A stretch of DNA of 64,000 nucleotides from an uncultured Spirochaetaceae bacterium (GTDB taxonomy: Bacteria > Spirochaetota > Spirochaetia > Sphaerochaetales > Sphaerochaetaceae). This document shows, in pieces, positions 8,532 to 16,007 of the stretch. The notes beneath the pieces were generated by a model that saw nothing but the letters and a program-made list of their open reading frames with translations, did no database searches and was not told the DNA's origin. The position numbers and the translations under genes are program-made. Each line of letters starts with the position of its first letter. Within the stretch, counting starts at the first letter, position 1. The stretch covers positions 1 to 64,000 of the forward strand of contig CALXLT010000022.1 of the NCBI GenBank assembly GCA_944389275.1, read 5' to 3'.

Positions 8532-9431
8532 ATGGAAAACAAAACAGAAAGAGAAAAGATGACTCATCTTATGGCATCATTCATCTCATATGTCTCGAAG
8601 AAACTTCCTGATGATGTAGAGAATAAGCTCGCAGAGCTCAGGAAGATCGAGACAGGTGATCTGGCGAGCACCATCTATGACACAATGGCTAAGAACCAGA
8701 GTCTTGCATGGGATCTGAACCGTCCATGCTGTCAGGATACAGGTGTCCTGCAGTTCTGGGTCAAGTGCGGCACAAGATTCCCTCTTATAGATGAATTGGA
8801 GAGCCTTCTGAAGGATGCTGTTGTAGAATCTACGTTCTCAATGCCTCTCAGGCATAACAGTGTCGAGACTTTCGATGAGTATAATACTGGACGCAATGTC
8901 GGAAAGGGTACTCCGACCGTTTTCTGGGATATAGTTCCGAATTCCGACAAGGTCGAAATCTACACCTATATGGCTGGTGGTGGATGCACTCTCCCAGGAA
9001 AGGCTGGAGTCCTGATGCCGGGAATGGGTTATGAAGGGGTTACGAAGTTCGTTCTTGATGTAATGACGAGCTATGGGCTTAACGCATGTCCTCCACTTCT
9101 TGTCGGAGTAGGAGTTGCTACAAGCGTGGAGACTGCTGCTCTCCTTTCCAAGAAGGCTCTTATGAGGCCTATCGGAAGCCATAACAGCAATGAGCGTGCC
9201 GCAGCTATGGAGAAACTTCTTGAAGATGGTATCAACTCGATCGGCCTTGGCCCTCAGGGTATGGGTGGAAAGATGTCCGTGATGGGTGTCAATATCGAAA
9301 ATACAGCACGTCATCCTTCTACAATAGGAGTCGCTGTAAATGTCGGTTGTTGGTCACATCGCCGTGGTCATATCATTTTCGATAAGAATCTCAACTATGA
9401 GATTACCACACATTCAGGAGTTACATTATGA
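8532..9431 (+). CDS. ttdA: L(+)-tartrate dehydratase alpha subunit (class I fumarase family)
   Basis: 299 residues from ATG 8532 (GAGG 6-7 nt upstream). It corresponds almost end to end to E. coli Ttd[11 protein letters not shown] (first cluster cysteine), [18 protein letters not shown] (second), [15 protein letters not shown], and [10 protein letters not shown] near the C-terminus (third cysteine). With TtdB it forms an oxygen-sensitive [4Fe-4S] hydro-lyase that converts L-tartrate to oxaloacetate. Fumarase activity cannot be excluded, since the family is shared, but length and partner fit TtdAB best. It overlaps ttdB by 4 nt. Confidence 0.9.
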   Translation: MENKTEREKMTHLMASFISYVSKKLPDDVENKLAELRKIETGDLASTIYDTMAKNQSLAWDLNRPCCQDTGVLQFWVKCGTRFPLIDELESLLKDAVVESTFSMPLRHNSVETFDEYNTGRNVGKGTPTVFWDIVPNSDKVEIYTYMAGGGCTLPGKAGVLMPGMGYEGVTKFVLDVMTSYGLNACPPLLVGVGVATSVETAALLSKKALMRPIGSHNSNERAAAMEKLLEDGINSIGLGPQGMGGKMSVMGVNIENTARHPSTIGVAVNVGCWSHRRGHIIFDKNLNYEITTHSGVTL

Positions 9432-10042
9432 GCGAGAAGAAAATATTAACAACACCAATCAAAGATGAAGATCTGAAGGATATCCATGTCGGGGATATCA
9501 TATATCTTACAGGACATATCGTCACCTGTCGTGATGTAGCTCACCGCCGACTCATTGAAGAGAAGATGCCTCTTCCTGTAGATATCAGGGGCGGAGCTAT
9601 ATTGCATGCCGGTCCAATCATCAAACCACTTGAAAACGATAAGTTCCAGATGGTTTCAGTCGGTCCGACCACAAGCATGAGGATGGAAAAGTTCGAATAT
9701 GAGTTCATCAAGGAAACAGGGGTGAAACTCGTTGTCGGAAAAGGTGGAATGGGTGAGGGAACGCAGAGAGGATGCAAGGAGTTCAAGGCTCTCCATTGTG
9801 TATTCCCTGCAGGATGTGCAGTACTTGCCGCAACAGAGGTTGAGGAAATAGAGGATGCGCAGTGGAGGGATCTCGGAATGCCGGAAACCCTATGGGTATG
9901 CCGTGTAAAGGAGTTCGGTCCTCTTATCGTATCAATCGACACCGATGGACGCAATATGTTCGAAGAGAAGAAGATTGAGTACAACAAGAGGAAGGATGAG
10001 GCATATAAAGAGATCTGCAAGCATGTGAAATTCATCAAGTAA
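9428..10042 (+). CDS. ttdB: L(+)-tartrate dehydratase beta subunit
   Basis: 204 residues, close to E. coli TtdB (201) and very similar over its whole length. Shared segments include [15 protein letters not shown] at the N-terminus, [34 protein letters not shown] and [17 protein letters not shown]. This beta subunit completes the active site of the Fe-S hydro-lyase. The 4-nt ATGA overlap with ttdA couples their translation. A strong terminator at 10082-10122 closes the operon. Confidence 0.92.
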   Translation: MSEKKILTTPIKDEDLKDIHVGDIIYLTGHIVTCRDVAHRRLIEEKMPLPVDIRGGAILHAGPIIKPLENDKFQMVSVGPTTSMRMEKFEYEFIKETGVKLVVGKGGMGEGTQRGCKEFKALHCVFPAGCAVLAATEVEEIEDAQWRDLGMPETLWVCRVKEFGPLIVSIDTDGRNMFEEKKIEYNKRKDEAYKEICKHVKFIK

Positions 10043-10081
10043 AATGGTTTGATGTAGGGATTCATAATTGTTTGACTGTTT

Positions 10082-10122
10082 CCAGGGGGCTTTATGCAAA
10101 ATGCCCCCTGGTCTTTGCTTTC
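10082..10122 (+). terminator. Rho-independent terminator of the ttd operon
   Basis: Nine-base-pair GC-rich stem CCAGGGGGC (10082-10090) with GCCCCCTGG (10103-10111), 12 nt loop, then a T-rich tail. It sits between convergent operons, but the minus-strand side lacks a T-run. Confidence 0.9.
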
Positions 10123-10128
10123 ATGTAA

Positions 10129-11253
10129 TCAAGCCAGACCTGTTGTTTTCAAGATATAGTCATACCCCAGGTCAAGCCCTGTCCTGTAGTTCGATATCCT
10201 CATGTACTCCTCTCGTGTATGCTGTCCGTGCATTTCCACAATTCCGATGCATATGGCGGGAATACCCAGTGAAAGAGGGATGTTGGCATCCGTACTGGAG
10301 GCCCGTCTCTCTGTACTGAGGCCATAGTCCCTCATAAGGTTTTCGGCGATATCTTCCATCCATGATATATCCACATCAGACCCGCATGGCCTTATACCGA
10401 TGCAGTCATAGTTGATTGAGACATCATTTTCCGAAGAGAATGAGTTGATTATGCTTTCAAATGATGAGTGCATTTTCTCAAGAGCGGCTTTGCTTGTCGA
10501 CCTGAATTCATATGTGCACTCCGCATATTCTGCGATAGTATTGACGCTTGTCCCTCCCGAGATTGTTCCTACGTTGTATGTCGTCCTTCCCTCTAGGGAA
10601 ACATCCTGCTCATAGAACTTTGCTATGATCTCAGATATAGCTGCAATTGCATTCCTGTTTCCGAAATCCTTGAATGAGTGCCCACCTTTTGTCTTGACCT
10701 TGATCAGATATCTTTCACTGCCGACAGCCGTATCTACAATACCTTTTCCAAGACACTCATCAAAGGTTGTAAAACTCCTTATCCTACCTCTATATGTATC
10801 GAAAAGCTTTCTTGTTCCTTTCAGGTTTCCAAGCCCTTCTTCTGCCGCATTGCAGACAAACAGTACGCCTCTTTCTGTTTTCGGCTTTTCTTTAAAGAAA
10901 TGGACGGCATACATCAATAGAGCTACGAATGATGCAGTATCGTCACCGCATCCGGGGGAGTGTATGAAATCCCCTTTCTCCCTAAAAGGAAGAGGGGATG
11001 TGTCTGGAAATACTACATCTGTATGAGCTGCGAAGACATCCAGTTCATTGTCCCCAGTGTCGTTATACGGGATGATGACATTCTTCGCTTCATCTTCAAA
11101 TGCAGATGCTATACCCTCTGCTCTGAGAAAACTTAAAATGAAGTCGACTCTTTCATCCTCGTTCAAGGAAGGGGCTGGAATAGGACAGACAGCTCTGAGC
11201 AAGGACAAGGCCTTCTCGAAATATAGAGATGAAAATAGTTTTTTACCAAACAT
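10129..11253 (-). CDS. M20-family metallopeptidase (tripeptidase T-like)
   Basis: 374 residues. The zinc-ligand pattern of the M20/M25/M40 clan is intact: AAHTDVV (His, Asp), GCGDDTASFVAL (bridging Asp), CNAAEEGLGNLKG (catalytic Glu pair), FDECLGKG and a late His in EMHGQHTREEY. A dimerisation insert begins near VKTKGGHSFKD. Such enzymes cleave di- or tripeptides in the cytoplasm. It is the last gene of the minus-strand cluster behind the kinase (23 nt gap), so it may be only co-transcribed and not functionally linked to sugar use. Substrate unknown. Confidence 0.82.
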   Translation of the reverse strand: MFGKKLFSSLYFEKALSLLRAVCPIPAPSLNEDERVDFILSFLRAEGIASAFEDEAKNVIIPYNDTGDNELDVFAAHTDVVFPDTSPLPFREKGDFIHSPGCGDDTASFVALLMYAVHFFKEKPKTERGVLFVCNAAEEGLGNLKGTRKLFDTYRGRIRSFTTFDECLGKGIVDTAVGSERYLIKVKTKGGHSFKDFGNRNAIAAISEIIAKFYEQDVSLEGRTTYNVGTISGGTSVNTIAEYAECTYEFRSTSKAALEKMHSSFESIINSFSSENDVSINYDCIGIRPCGSDVDISWMEDIAENLMRDYGLSTERRASSTDANIPLSLGIPAICIGIVEMHGQHTREEYMRISNYRTGLDLGYDYILKTTGLA

Positions 11254-11276
11254 TGTTTTTCCTGGTGATTTTGTTT

Positions 11277-12746
11277 TCAGTGGAACAAATCTGCAAGGGC
11301 CTTTGAATATTCAAGCCATTTCGCATAGCCCTGTTCATAAGTTCTCCTGTTTTTCAAATCCGGGCTTACAGCTTTTCCACTATCATATTCCACATGTTCC
11401 CTTACAACATCTTCGATACATCCTCCCTCTTTGCACCATAGTGCATGAAGAGCAGATCCAAATGCTGCAGATTCAGCTATCCTGGGAACATTTACAGGGC
11501 AGAGTGTCATATCTGAGACGATTTTCCTCCAAAGCCTGCTTTTCGAGCCCCCTCCTGTGAGTATCAGTTCTTTCACATCGATTCCGTTTTCTTTGAAGGC
11601 ATCGATTCCGAGCAGGAACTCATAGCTCACTCCCTCCATTGCGGCACGCATGATGTTCTCTTTTTTCACATTGGATTGTCTCATTCCAAAGAGGACGCCT
11701 TCTCCGTGAGGATAATCAGGAACCCTTTCTCCATTGAAGAATGGAAGCATCATCATACCATCCGACCCAGGTTTTGCGTCTGATGCGATGGCGTCTATAT
11801 CTTTCACTTCAACTTTGAACAGCTTTCGTATCGTTTCCGTCGCTACAGTGCAGTTCATTGTGCACAGCAGAGGAAGATATGTGCCCGTAGAGGAGCAGAA
11901 GGAGGCAAGGCGGTGTCCTTCGTCATAGAAAGCCTTTGATGAGGATGCAAAGAGGGTGCCGGATGTTCCTAGGCTCATCGTCAGGATCCCGTCTGAGACG
12001 CTTCCCGTTCCTATCGCACTCATCATGTTATCCCCACCTCCTGATGAGACAAGGCATGAAGTGGCAAGTCCTAGCTCTTCTGCGGTGCTTTTCCTGATGT
12101 TCCCGATGATTGCCGGTTCTTGGGAGATCTTCGGCATCTTATAGATTAGATCAGGTGCAATCAGAGATAATGTCTCCTCATCCCAGTCAGAAGAGAAAAC
12201 ATTCATCAATCCCGTTCCTGATGCATCCCCTCTTTCCATGGTTATCTCTCCGGTAAGATACCAGTTCAGATAGTCATGAGGAAGGAGTACACAGTCCATC
12301 TCATCATAGATTCCCCTGTGCCTCTTATAGAGCCAGAGGATCTTGCTTGCCGTATAGCCTGGAAGGATCGGGTTCCCGAGTTTCTTTGCCAAAGCCTCCC
12401 TTCCTCCTGCTTTTTCTTCAAGTTCCATGCATTCAGTGGCAGTTGAGGTATCACACCAGAGTTTTACATTATGCAGCACTCCTTTCCTCTTTGAGAAAGG
12501 GACGAATCCGTGCTGCTGTCCTGAGACTGCGATGGTTTCAATTCTCTCCCTTATCTCCCTGGGGATGCAGGAGAAACACTTTCTCAAGGCTTCAATCCAC
12601 CATGAAGCCTTCTGCTCCCTTACTCCTCCCTCTTCTTCAATGAGGGGAAGAGGGGAGGATGTCAGGGCTATGATTTCATGCTTGTCTGAATCATAGACCA
12701 GTACTTTTATGCTTTGTGTACCTGCATCTATTCCTGCTGCTATCAT
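11277..12746 (-). CDS. xylB: FGGY carbohydrate kinase, xylulokinase-like
   Basis: 489 residues in two actin-like ATPase domains. The N-terminal phosphate-1 loop is GIDAGTQSIKVLVYD. Substrate-domain motifs SGQQHGFVP and LWCDTST are those of proteins usually called xylulokinases. The C-terminal FGGY signature region is GVSYEFLLGIDAF followed by ELILTGGGSKSRLW. It phosphorylates a ketopentose with ATP. It starts 12 nt after the isomerase gene with an AGAGAGG ribosome site, so isomerase and kinase form one pathway. Ribulose is as plausible as xylulose, given the FucI-like partner. Confidence 0.85.
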   Translation of the reverse strand: MIAAGIDAGTQSIKVLVYDSDKHEIIALTSSPLPLIEEEGGVREQKASWWIEALRKCFSCIPREIRERIETIAVSGQQHGFVPFSKRKGVLHNVKLWCDTSTATECMELEEKAGGREALAKKLGNPILPGYTASKILWLYKRHRGIYDEMDCVLLPHDYLNWYLTGEITMERGDASGTGLMNVFSSDWDEETLSLIAPDLIYKMPKISQEPAIIGNIRKSTAEELGLATSCLVSSGGGDNMMSAIGTGSVSDGILTMSLGTSGTLFASSSKAFYDEGHRLASFCSSTGTYLPLLCTMNCTVATETIRKLFKVEVKDIDAIASDAKPGSDGMMMLPFFNGERVPDYPHGEGVLFGMRQSNVKKENIMRAAMEGVSYEFLLGIDAFKENGIDVKELILTGGGSKSRLWRKIVSDMTLCPVNVPRIAESAAFGSALHALWCKEGGCIEDVVREHVEYDSGKAVSPDLKNRRTYEQGYAKWLEYSKALADLFH

Positions 12747-12758
12747 GGAAGCCTCTCT

Positions 12759-14240
12759 TTAGAACGGACACTCGCCCTTATAGAGCATGCCTTTCGGCTG
12801 GTTGAATGATATGTCTGTGATTCCGAAATATGAGAGGACTGCGAAAAGGGGCTTACCTATATGAGAGAATGCAACCGCTCCATGGTGCGGGTAATGCTTT
12901 CCAATCAGGACGTGGCGGTAGAACCTTCCCATCTCAGGGATTGCAAAGACTCCGATCCCCCCAAATGACTTTGTAGGAACAGGGAGAACCTCTCCATGGC
13001 AGATATATGCCTGGATGGATGTGTCCGCATTTGAATGGATGCGGAAGAATGTGATTTCTCCGGCTTTGATATCCCCCTCGAGGGTCCCCCTTGTGAAGTC
13101 GGGTGTGTTTCCGTTTTCAAGAAGCCTGTTCTGTATCATCTGGTACTTCACCGCCCCTTCACTCAGGCAGCAGAGTGGGGTGTTGCCGCAATGGAATCCC
13201 ATGAATGTATCCTGTAGGGTATAGTCATATCTCCCCTTGATGCTATTTTCGAACATGTCCCGTGGAACTGTGTTGTTGATATCGAGAAGCGTTACAGGCT
13301 CCCCTGAGATGCATGTTCCGATATATTCGGAGAATGCACCGTAGATATCCACCTCACATGCAACAGGAATGCCTCGTGATGCCAGACGGCTGTTCACATA
13401 GCATGGCTCGAATCCGAATTGCTCAGGGAATGCAGGCCAGCATTTGTCTGCAAATACGACATAATCCCTTGCCCCTTTGTGGCTCTCCGCCCAGTCCAGG
13501 AGTGTGAGCTCGAACTGAGCCATCCTTTCAAGCAGGTCCGGATAGCTGTTTCCCTTTCCAAGCTCCTTCTCCATATCGGAGACGACATCCTTTATCCTCT
13601 TGTCATTCTTATGCTGATGATAGGATACAAGAAGATCCAGCTCGCTGTTCTCTTCAATCTCAACTCCTAAGTCATATAGTGCCTTGATAGGTGCGTTGCA
13701 TGCGAAGAAATCCTGAGGACGAGGACCGAATGTGATTATTTTAAGCCCTTTGATTCCAAGGATTCCCCTTGCAACAGGGATGAAATCCTTTATCATGATG
13801 GCACATTCCCTGGCATCTCCGACGGGGTAGGCTGGGATGTATGCTTTTATTTTCCTCAAATTAAGATTGTATGAGCAGTTGAGCATTCCGCAGTATGCAT
13901 CACCCCTGCCGTTCAAGAGGTTGTCTCCTCGTTCCTCTGCTGCGGCAATGAACATGACAGGACCGTCAAAGTGCTGAGCTATGATTGTCTCAGGAGTCTC
14001 AGGTCCGAAATTGCCTAAGAAGACGACAAGGGCATTACAACCTGCATTCTTGATTTCCTCAACAGCTTTAAGTGCATCCTTCTCCGTCTCGACCACAGTA
14101 GGTGCTTCATAGATTGATATACCGATATTCCCGCATTCCTCTGCTATCTTCTTTCTTCTATTTTCTGAAATGGAGATGACGAAACAGTCCCTGCTTACTG
14201 CAATCATTCCAAGTTTCACTTCTGGTATGTTACTGAACAT
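12759..14240 (-). CDS. L-fucose isomerase-like sugar isomerase (COG2407 type)
   Basis: 493 residues from ATG 14240, chosen because GGAGG lies 5 nt upstream; an upstream in-frame TTG (14261) would encode a translation of the ribosome site itself. The N-terminal domain resembles FucI/AraA Rossmann folds (ALVVFLGNFGPETPE). The C-terminal part has candidate metal ligands (CEVDIYGAFSEYI, LLDINNT, TFMGFHCGNT) and ends in HIGKPLFAVLSYFGI. Related enzymes interconvert aldoses and ketoses such as fucose/fuculose or arabinose/ribulose. The following kinase supports a ketose product. Substrate cannot be assigned. Confidence 0.75.
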   Translation of the reverse strand: MFSNIPEVKLGMIAVSRDCFVISISENRRKKIAEECGNIGISIYEAPTVVETEKDALKAVEEIKNAGCNALVVFLGNFGPETPETIIAQHFDGPVMFIAAAEERGDNLLNGRGDAYCGMLNCSYNLNLRKIKAYIPAYPVGDARECAIMIKDFIPVARGILGIKGLKIITFGPRPQDFFACNAPIKALYDLGVEIEENSELDLLVSYHQHKNDKRIKDVVSDMEKELGKGNSYPDLLERMAQFELTLLDWAESHKGARDYVVFADKCWPAFPEQFGFEPCYVNSRLASRGIPVACEVDIYGAFSEYIGTCISGEPVTLLDINNTVPRDMFENSIKGRYDYTLQDTFMGFHCGNTPLCCLSEGAVKYQMIQNRLLENGNTPDFTRGTLEGDIKAGEITFFRIHSNADTSIQAYICHGEVLPVPTKSFGGIGVFAIPEMGRFYRHVLIGKHYPHHGAVAFSHIGKPLFAVLSYFGITDISFNQPKGMLYKGECPF

Positions 14241-14384
14241 ATTTCCTCCCTGATTGAACAAACTAATACATCTAACATGCTACCTGAGAGGAAGGTAAAG
14301 TCAAGAAAATAATTCTTACGTCTTATGGAAAATCCTACAAATAGCAGCTAGGCAATGATGTATCGTTAATATACATATGAGATT

Positions 14385-14560
14385 TAATTAAAGATTACAA
14401 CAGTGACCGTACCACCTAAGCAAGCTTAGGGGCTTCCCCGGGTGCATCCCGGTTCTTTTTCCTCGTTCACGGAAACCATGCTTCTTATGCAGGTGCAAAC
14501 CCTGCTTTCGTCCACAGAGGGTTTCTCCGGAGGCTTCACTTCGCCAGCGTCCCTGGCTAG
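14385..14560 (-). ncRNA. Candidate TnpB guide RNA (reRNA/omegaRNA) at the right end
   Basis: On the minus strand the end of tnpB runs into two hairpins, CCGGG/CCCGG (14438-14452) and CCTAAGC-TT-GCTTAGG (14415-14430, overlapping the tnpB stop), followed by GGTGGTACGGTCAC. This layout is characteristic of the RNA that TnpB processes from its own mRNA 3' end. If the element ends at about 14403, the guide would begin TGTTGTAATCTTTAAT in flanking DNA. The 5' boundary is a guess. Confidence 0.5.
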
Positions 14561-15661
14561 GGCCTTCAGGCCAAAGGATCCAAGATTGAGCGCCGCATTG
14601 CGGTCCCGATCATGTTTGGTGTGGCACACCGGGCACTCCCACTCCCTGTCACGGAGCGTGAGGCCGTCGTTATGCCAGCCGCATGCGGAGCAGATCCTCG
14701 ATGATGCATAGAACCTGTCCGCTATGACGAGCGCCTTCCCGTACCAGAGGCACTTGTATTCGATCTGCCTCCGGATCTCGTGAAATGACGCATCCTGTAT
14801 ATGCTTTGATAGTTTATCGTTCCTCATCATTCCGGATACGTTCAGACCCTCGGCTACTATCGCATCCGCTTGGCTGTCGCAGACGATGCGTTTCGTCATC
14901 TTATGTATCGCATCATTCCTGATGTCCGCTATCTTCTCATACAGGGAAGACACCTCTCTTTTAAGCTTCATCCAGTTGTCCGAACCTTTCTTTTTCTTCG
15001 AAAGCATACGCTGAAGATGCTTCAGCTTCTTCTCATACTGCTTAAGTGTCCTCGGGTTCTCATAATCGCTGCCATCCGAGCATACTGCGAGCCTGTCAAG
15101 ATTGAGGTCGACTCCAACCACCTTAGGATTGTCAGGGACGGAAGGAACAGGAGCATCGGTTGCATCATCGAAGAGGCATGAGGCGTATGCTGTTCCAGAA
15201 GGATTGACCGTGACGGTGATGTTCTTGGGCTTTCCGATTGGAGTGCGGTGTATCACCGCATTGACCCAGCCGACTCCTTGGACATAGATCCTGTTTCCTT
15301 CCGTATCGACCTTTCCTCTCTGAGGTATCCTGAAGCTCTTCTTCGAGCGGCGCCTGGACTTGTACTTCGGGTAAGAAGCATCCTTCCTGAAGAACGCTTT
15401 GAATGCGGCGGAGAGGTCGGCAGAAACACACTGCAATGTCTGAGCAGGCGCATCGGAAAGCCACGGGTATGCTTTCTTGAGAGTATGGCATATGAAGTTG
15501 TTCAAATCGAAGGATGTATGGCTTTCTCCTCTTCTCTTATAAGACTTTGAGCAGTATTCCAGAAGGCGGTTATAGGTGAAGCGGCAGCAACCGATGATAC
15601 GGATCATCTGCTGCATTTCCCCGTCTGTCGGATAAAGCCTGAAACGGTACGCCTTCTGCAT
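14426..15661 (-). CDS. tnpB: TnpB RNA-guided endonuclease of a solitary IS200/IS605-type element
   Basis: 411 residues from ATG 15661 (MQKAYRFRLYP); ATG 15667 is two codons earlier. The RuvC-like catalytic triad is intact: Asp in VGVDLNLDR, Glu in VAEGLNVSG, Asp in DRDRNAALNL. The zinc finger has paired cysteines CSACGWH and CPVCHTKHD. TnpB is a programmable DNA nuclease that helps the transposon persist. The last 45-50 residues are low-complexity and overlap the predicted guide RNA, as usual. No TnpA accompanies it. It is probably transcribed from an extended -10 immediately upstream. Confidence 0.9.
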   Translation of the reverse strand: MQKAYRFRLYPTDGEMQQMIRIIGCCRFTYNRLLEYCSKSYKRRGESHTSFDLNNFICHTLKKAYPWLSDAPAQTLQCVSADLSAAFKAFFRKDASYPKYKSRRRSKKSFRIPQRGKVDTEGNRIYVQGVGWVNAVIHRTPIGKPKNITVTVNPSGTAYASCLFDDATDAPVPSVPDNPKVVGVDLNLDRLAVCSDGSDYENPRTLKQYEKKLKHLQRMLSKKKKGSDNWMKLKREVSSLYEKIADIRNDAIHKMTKRIVCDSQADAIVAEGLNVSGMMRNDKLSKHIQDASFHEIRRQIEYKCLWYGKALVIADRFYASSRICSACGWHNDGLTLRDREWECPVCHTKHDRDRNAALNLGSFGLKALARDAGEVKPPEKPSVDESRVCTCIRSMVSVNEEKEPGCTRGSP

Positions 15662-15667
15662 ATGCAT

Positions 15668-15676
15668 ATTATACCA
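15668..15676 (-). promoter_or_regulatory. Extended -10 promoter of tnpB, leaderless geometry
   Basis: On the minus strand TGG-TATAAT is followed after six bases by the ATG at 15661. There is no Shine-Dalgarno sequence and no good -35. Confidence 0.55.
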
Positions 15677-15734
15677 CAGGAGCAGAGCTTCATATAGTTT
15701 ACTATATGAAAAATCGCTGAACCGCATTCAGCCC

Positions 15735-15866
15735 CTATGCGTGCATAGGAGTTATCTGCGGTAGTTTTATATCCACACCGTTTCGAAAGCCAGCCTTTTC
15801 AAGTACATCCAACAGCATCCTGTACTGGCCATGGATGTCACCGATCATAAGTCTTCGTTGTCTCAT
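15735..15866 (-). pseudogene. Truncated metallophosphoesterase (PP2A/ApaH-like) gene fragment
   Basis: About 35 codons from ATG 15866 encode the start of a calcineurin-like phosphatase: LMIGDIHGQYRMLLDVLEKAGF, in which GDIHG is the first metal-binding motif. Reading continues into the left end of the tnpB element and stops at 15735, after a short nonsense tail. The next motif, GDxVDRG, and the rest of the enzyme are not found on the far side of the element (14262-14402). The gene is therefore broken and its 3' part deleted. Confidence 0.75.
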
Positions 15867-15913
15867 ATCAATATATATAGTCCCGATGCCTTCATCCTTA
15901 TCCATGGCTATAA

Positions 15914-15942
15914 TTGACTTGAACACGATTATCAGGTAAAGT
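15914..15942 (+). promoter_or_regulatory. Promoter of the ABC-F/coaX operon
   Basis: TTGACT (15914-15919), 17 nt, TAAAGT (15937-15942). A second set, TTGACC at 15957 with weak downstream -10 boxes, surrounds a perfect inverted repeat GGATGG-N7-CCATCC (15963-15981) that could be an operator. Confidence 0.5.
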
Positions 15943-16007
15943 GCCTGTTGGTCGCTTTGACCGGATGGCTTTATTCCATCCAGATAATAGATTTAGGGTA
16001 TAACGCA

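Larger units (their letters stand above)
14403..15755 (-). mobile_element. Solitary tnpB element of the IS200/IS605 superfamily
   Basis: A tnpB gene bounded by subterminal palindromes of similar design: left end CCTATGC-AC-GCATAGG (plus coordinates 15734-15749) and right end CCTAAGC-TT-GCTTAGG (14415-14430). The left end holds two more hairpins, CTGAA/TTCAG (15717-15731) and CATATAGT/ACTATATG (15691-15708). There is no tnpA, so movement would need a transposase supplied in trans. Exact ends are uncertain by about 10-15 nt. It abuts the remnant of a phosphatase gene. Confidence 0.75.

Noticed and set aside
10082-10122. Bidirectional terminator serving the minus-strand sugar operon
   Set aside because: The stem is symmetrical but there is no T-run on the minus-strand side.
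12759-14261. Start of the FucI-like isomerase at TTG 14261
   Set aside because: The first seven codons would be a translation of the GGGAGG ribosome site; ATG 14240 has ideal spacing.
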